Below, in pieces: positions 59,007 to 64,000 of a stretch of DNA of 64,000 nucleotides. The stretch lies in the NCBI GenBank assembly GCA_026874595.1, contig CM049310.1, forward strand, positions 29,823,558 to 29,887,557, given 5' to 3'. Origin of the DNA: Sipunculus nudus (lineage: Eukaryota; Annelida; Sipuncula; Golfingiida; Sipunculidae). The notes below the pieces were generated by a model. The model was not told where the DNA came from, made no database searches, and saw nothing but the letters and a program-made list of their open reading frames with translations. Position numbers and translations under genes: made by a program. The first letter of the stretch is position 1. Each line of letters starts with the position of its first letter.

Positions 59007-60825
59007 CCAGAATTTATAATTATATACAGGGATCACAGTATACCGTAAATTCCTTTCCACTGATTACCATAGGTTATGTTTATAAAACGTACAACAATTT
59101 TTTTCAGCAATAATCAGCATTTTAAACTCTGAATTACAGGTGTGAACAACATTTATTTTAAAGACATAAAATACAAAACTTTATCTAATTTTCGATAAAG
59201 TTACAATTTAAAATACGAAAATATGAAAAGTTTAAAAATATTAAAAGCATATCTTGTGCATCAATAAACATTAGTTAATGTTTTTAAAATTCATTTATAA
59301 TTTTTAAAAAATTTGAAAAATTCAAATTATTCAAAAAAAAACATTCAAAACAAATTATACAGATCCTTATCTTTCCATGAGTCTGCTTTCAAACGTTTGT
59401 ACACCATAAGTTTCTCAAATACCTGCTCTACATCTTATTTGTATATTACCTGCCATACGTGTGACTTAATTAGTTTACCTTTTACCTTGCAGGTATTCTC
59501 TGGTATTCTCTCCGATAATAGACCAGTGTGTGATGCACTGCATAAACGAAATACCCGTGTGTTCATATAAATCTTTGTGCCCAAATAGTTTCAAATTAGA
59601 GTTCTATTCAATATGTACCCTGTTAAGTCACAGAACGTTTAAGCAGAGGTTGTATATATCCATTTCATAGATTGGTCAGGATTTTATTGTTCAAGATAGT
59701 AAACTAATATGTTCATATATACATCGAAATAATTCCCATAAACTGCAATCTTTATATTACTAGCATACGTTTCTGTTCTTCTGAAATGATAATTTCCTTG
59801 ACCTTATTTCGAATTCCGTCTTTCCTCACGATATTTCATATCAGCAGGAAACCAATAAAAAAGAATGAAAAATAGTATGCCGAAAATATTACGTAAAATG
59901 AACCGCCAGTTATCATCAGCGCCGCATATAAAGCAGTTGTGGTTAAAACTATTTTGTTATACTGTTTCTCCTCAATAGCGAGTTAGAGGTTGCGTGAGGC
60001 CATATGGCAATATAATGCTTGTCATCTATACCGTCTTGCAATTCCTTGTATACATTTTCGTTCGTGTATAAACAGGGATATTACCAAAATGACGACCACT
60101 TCGCCGAAACAATTTCGTAAAATTAACGCTAAAAATGTTGACAGTACATTAGGTCGTAAATCGGTGACTATAAAAGTTAAAACCCTGAGTACCTATCATT
60201 TTGCTTAGATTTGAACAAGAACGACCACATGCATATATTTTATCTCATTCCACAGAATACACGTAACAGCATTGTCCGTATGACCTGGAGAGCAGCTCTT
60301 ATTGGTCCAATCTACATTGTAGCTGCCAGGTGAGCCACCATTATTCAGATCATAAAATTTCACATAAAATGATTTTATATCTATATAAAATATAACTGAG
60401 ATATACATATTTGTAAATTGTTATGAAAGTCATTGACATGAGTCAACACTGCATACAGTAAAACAACGGACCTGACAATAATACCAAGATAAATACTACA
60501 ATATAAATTAATACCGCATTAAACATTAACCTTCAATGCAAGTTCGTATTACATAGTATGTATCTGTGAATGTGCATTCAAACGAACTTTTACCAAATAT
60601 CCATGATTCTGATTATATATTTACGGACGAAATAGCCTTCGTATTTAAATGAATATTATATTAAATCATTTCTTCATCGTTTGACCTGGGGTGTACTAAT
60701 GAAGAGCCCATGAAATAAAACCATCTGATAGAAAGCCACTATAGAAGTAAACAAAACAGTATTAAACAGCTAAGAATAGCATACATTGATGCCAGAGATG
60801 TAAGAAATGTAACTTGCATAATACA

Positions 60826-60874
<49 letters not shown>

Positions 60875-63500
60875 CATAAAAAAGTTCATGTGAAAACAAT
60901 GTTATATGACCAAATTTTTCACGTGTTGCCAGATACCAGTATTGTTCATATGCATTGTCTGATGCGAACTCGAATTTGGTTTGTGTAATACATTTTAAAA
61001 GTTCATTCAATAAATAGATCGACAAAAACATGTCTGACAGCCAAAAGTCGTTTCAGATCGAAAAATGTCGAGCCTTCGTGGTCAGTTTTCATCTATACTT
61101 GGGCGATATCTCCGCTTAACTGTAAGAAGCAAATATAGACTTAATGCATCACACCACGTTTGGCGACCACAAACAGGGAGTCAAGGTCGGGTATATCTAC
61201 ACGAAAGGTCGTCCTTTGATATACATCTCAGACGATTCAACTTAACACAGCTACTTTATGTAATTAATTTCACTTGTCAAACCCCACGATGCAGGTTCAC
61301 TGGAACGAACACAACAAGGACGTAGCGCTAAGGTAGGATTTAAAGGGGTGGGGGGGGGGGGGCCACCTTTGTGGACAAACTGATTCTGGGAAACCGAATA
61401 TCGTACACTTTATACCGAAAACTTCGTCGAATTTTCCATCATGTGCCGTTTTGATCTTTGTATGCGTTTATATATATAAATACATTACTTATTTATATAT
61501 ACATGTTCATATTTATATCGGGTTATTCAGAGATTTAAGTTTTGGTGGTATTGTGTGGACAGATGTATATAATTTGAATATGTCTGTAAAATTTCAGTAG
61601 TCCAGGAGTTAAGACTCCCTGAACTATGATAAGAATAATTTTGCATAATGAAATTTCCTATATCCAAAAAAATTATTAAGTAGTTCAGTATATTTTAGGT
61701 TTATATTGCCCAGCTTTACTTGTATGTGTATATGAATGTGTACGGCATTCGTGTCCTGAACACTGTTTTCTGCATATGTGGACACAGACTTCCAAGACAA
61801 AAACAGTTATCAAATAAACTGATATACGTGAAATTCCGTGGAATCATCGGCAAATGTTCTTTTCAAATATCATATTTATTAGTTTACCAAATATGATGCC
61901 GATGTGTTCAAAATCAACAAACATTGCATGTTAAGATATAAAGCAACATCTAGTTTTTAGGATATTTTTTTAAAATATGAAAATGAAGAAATTGACAATG
62001 AAGAAAATAAAGTTAGCATGAAATATTTGGTAAAACTGCTGATCTCCTACAAACCCCCTGACTAACAGCTTGCCATACTGCCAGAGAGCTATTTGGTCCA
62101 GCGTTTTTGAGTTGGTCAAATAAACAATATACTCAATTCAACAGTGAACTTGCCCTAAAGATATCAGGCACTATAATACTTTACCCCATCTACCAAGACT
62201 TCTAGTTGCAAATGCACTTAAAACCTTGCACCACAACAGTGGTGTCCGAAACTAATTCAACTAGAAGAGCCCTATAAGGGCCTTTTGATGTCGTCATGGT
62301 AACAATTTTAGACATTACTCATAGTAATGATGCTCAGATGACTGGTTTCTTAATGAAACAGCTGAAACGCTGCATGCTTTTTAATTTATTGTCATGTGGA
62401 TGCTGCACTAAATTCGATTCCTGACCAAAGGCTTCAGAAGAGTGATCCCTGGTTGTACTTGAGACTGGTCTACAGATTACTGAAAAAAAGTGCTTTTAAC
62501 GGTTATAATTATTTTTTACCCACAAATATAAAATTTGGGTCACTATGAACCAATTATTAGTATTTCTAAATGAGATCTCACCTAAGTATGAACAAAGCTA
62601 TAAAAATACAATTATTAAATGCGTACCATTCAAATGAATTGTTATGATTCATTAAACTACTGTAATATCACAAACAAGTATACTATTAATAAGTTATTAA
62701 AATATATTTATCTAATATTTAAAATGCCAAGCACACCATATATAAATAGTATAGGTTCTTATGCAAGTGCCAGGTGGCAAACTAAGTAATAAATGTTATT
62801 CCCATTAATTAAATGTACAATAAAAAGACACCGATTATTTAATTTAAATTTTTAAACCAGAGCTGATCATTTTGTTAAATTGTTAGGTTGAATTTTAATT
62901 TTGTGTTGCCTGTTCATCTACAGGACATATCTCACCTGCCTGTCTCTGTGCTGTGTAACAATCTTTCTTTTTTCCTAATTTGCTATATTCTGTCTTACAT
63001 TCATAGAAGAATTCATATATTTAACTTGAATAAAAAAGTCACATATAATATAAAATAAAAAATATATATATAAAAGAAAAGTGAGAAAATTTCTTTGACC
63101 CTCAAAAAGGCCTTTCACGTGACTAGTTTGAAAGGTTTCATCATTTTTCATCCATTTTCTGAGTATTTCTCACAGTTTTTAGGAAGGGTTTATGTTTTTA
63201 AGGTGGCAGTTGAAAATTATTAGAGAAATTATCATTTCATATCCTAGCTTAAATCTAATAATATTCTTTGCCACTTTATCAATTTGTAACCTTTTACTGC
63301 CATTTCCCACAACTTTTTAAAGAACATTTTTTTTATATGCAAGATTTGCAACTTTGCAACACATTAAACCTCCCTTTTCTTAATATTCGAAATAGTATGG
63401 GTATTCAGTGATATTTAGGATGCAGTTAAATGAAAGTTTAAAATAGAGAAATTAATGTTTCCTGGAACCAAATATAAAGAAGTTCACAAGTGGATAAAGA
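59005..63500. other. AT-rich gene-free stretch
   Basis: Holds (AT)n at 60829-60870 and a poly-G run near 61351. No gene, RNA or named repeat is supported. Open frames are short and AT-driven. Confidence 0.5.
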
Positions 63501-63504
63501 TTGA

Positions 63505-64000
63505 AAAGTGCTTACTTGGCCAAATCACTTAATTCAAACTTATGTTACTCAGACAAAATTCATCAAACCCAAATCATTTGAACAAACTTGAAAAGCTTGT
63601 CTCTGGGATCATTCCTGAATGATTTTTGAGAACAAGAAGTTTTTCAAGCTATTTCCCCTCAAAATGTAAGCTGATGCAGGTGGTGCCATAAAAAGCTTAA
63701 TCCCACAACATTTGATATGTGACAGATTTTAGCATAAAATTTGGGGATGCTAGCTCCTGCTGTTCCTGAGAAATTATGGGTTAATGTACTGATGACCAAT
63801 GACCCCCATACAAAAAGGTAGATGCAGGTGGCGCCACCAATAAATACCTCAATTTCATATGAAACTCATGTGACCAACCTTTGCATAAAATTTGGTGATG
63901 ATAATTCCAGCCGTTTCTAATATTGTAATTTTAGTATCCTTTTTTGGCAAAATGACTAAGTTCAACTTTCTGTAACTCAGGCAAAATTCACTGAACTAGA
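63505..64000 (+). repeat. GGCGCC-bearing dispersed repeat, copy 2 (cut by window end)
   Basis: Second copy of the 55400-56010 repeat with GGTGGCGCCACC at 63830-63841. It continues past the window. Confidence 0.85.

Overview
This window is animal nuclear DNA. It is AT-rich and intron-containing, with consensus GT/AG splice sites, TATA boxes, AATAAA signals, many (AT)n runs and abundant short dispersed repeats. A T-brain/Eomesodermin gene and genes for secreted acidic, Ser-rich proteins point to a bilaterian. The dispersed repeat styles (GGTGGCGCCACC clusters, GGACGGAC runs, CAGGGGCGGATCC elements) make a marine lophotrochozoan, perhaps a bivalve mollusc, my best guess. That guess is an inference and is not proven by the sequence.

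Left third (1-21200): three paralogous genes, here called A (+), B (-) and C (+). Each encodes a secreted protein of 335-339 residues from three coding exons plus a short leader exon, and all introns between coding exons are phase 0. The protein has a signal peptide, an acidic Ser/Asp/Glu tract, two copies of a cysteine domain (C-x14/15-C-x5-C-TRGP-x14-C) and a basic Arg/Gly/Pro-rich tail. I do not recognise the family. A and B lie tail to tail inside a giant inverted repeat (arms about 6.4-7.4 kb, spacer about 2.4 kb). B and C lie head to head about 2.4 kb apart. The 5' half of B resembles C while its 3' half and flank resemble A, so B looks like a mosaic.

Middle (21200-34400): no convincing gene. 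It holds (AT)n microsatellites, a MITE-like element, a duplicated 115-bp segment, a short-unit tandem array, two long inverted clusters of a GGTGGCGCCACC-bearing repeat (25.0-26.2 and 30.5-31.4 kb), a 683-bp tandem duplication and a 90-95-bp tandem repeat.

34400-42600: a five-exon minus-strand T-box gene of the Tbr/Eomes class. The exons splice into one open 605-residue protein with a complete T-box. Its introns hold T-box half-sites, a TCF/LEF site and a CTCF-like core, which suggests intronic regulation, possibly autoregulation. A CpG-rich promoter with a CCAAT box lies just upstream of exon 1.

42600-64000: no gene recognised. Notable contents are a 2.6-kb minisatellite of about 31-bp units carrying TTAGGG twice per unit with a 779-bp higher-order period, a GC-richer enhancer-like island at 51.1-51.5 kb upstream of the T-box gene, and further dispersed repeats. 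No tRNA, rRNA or CRISPR was seen.
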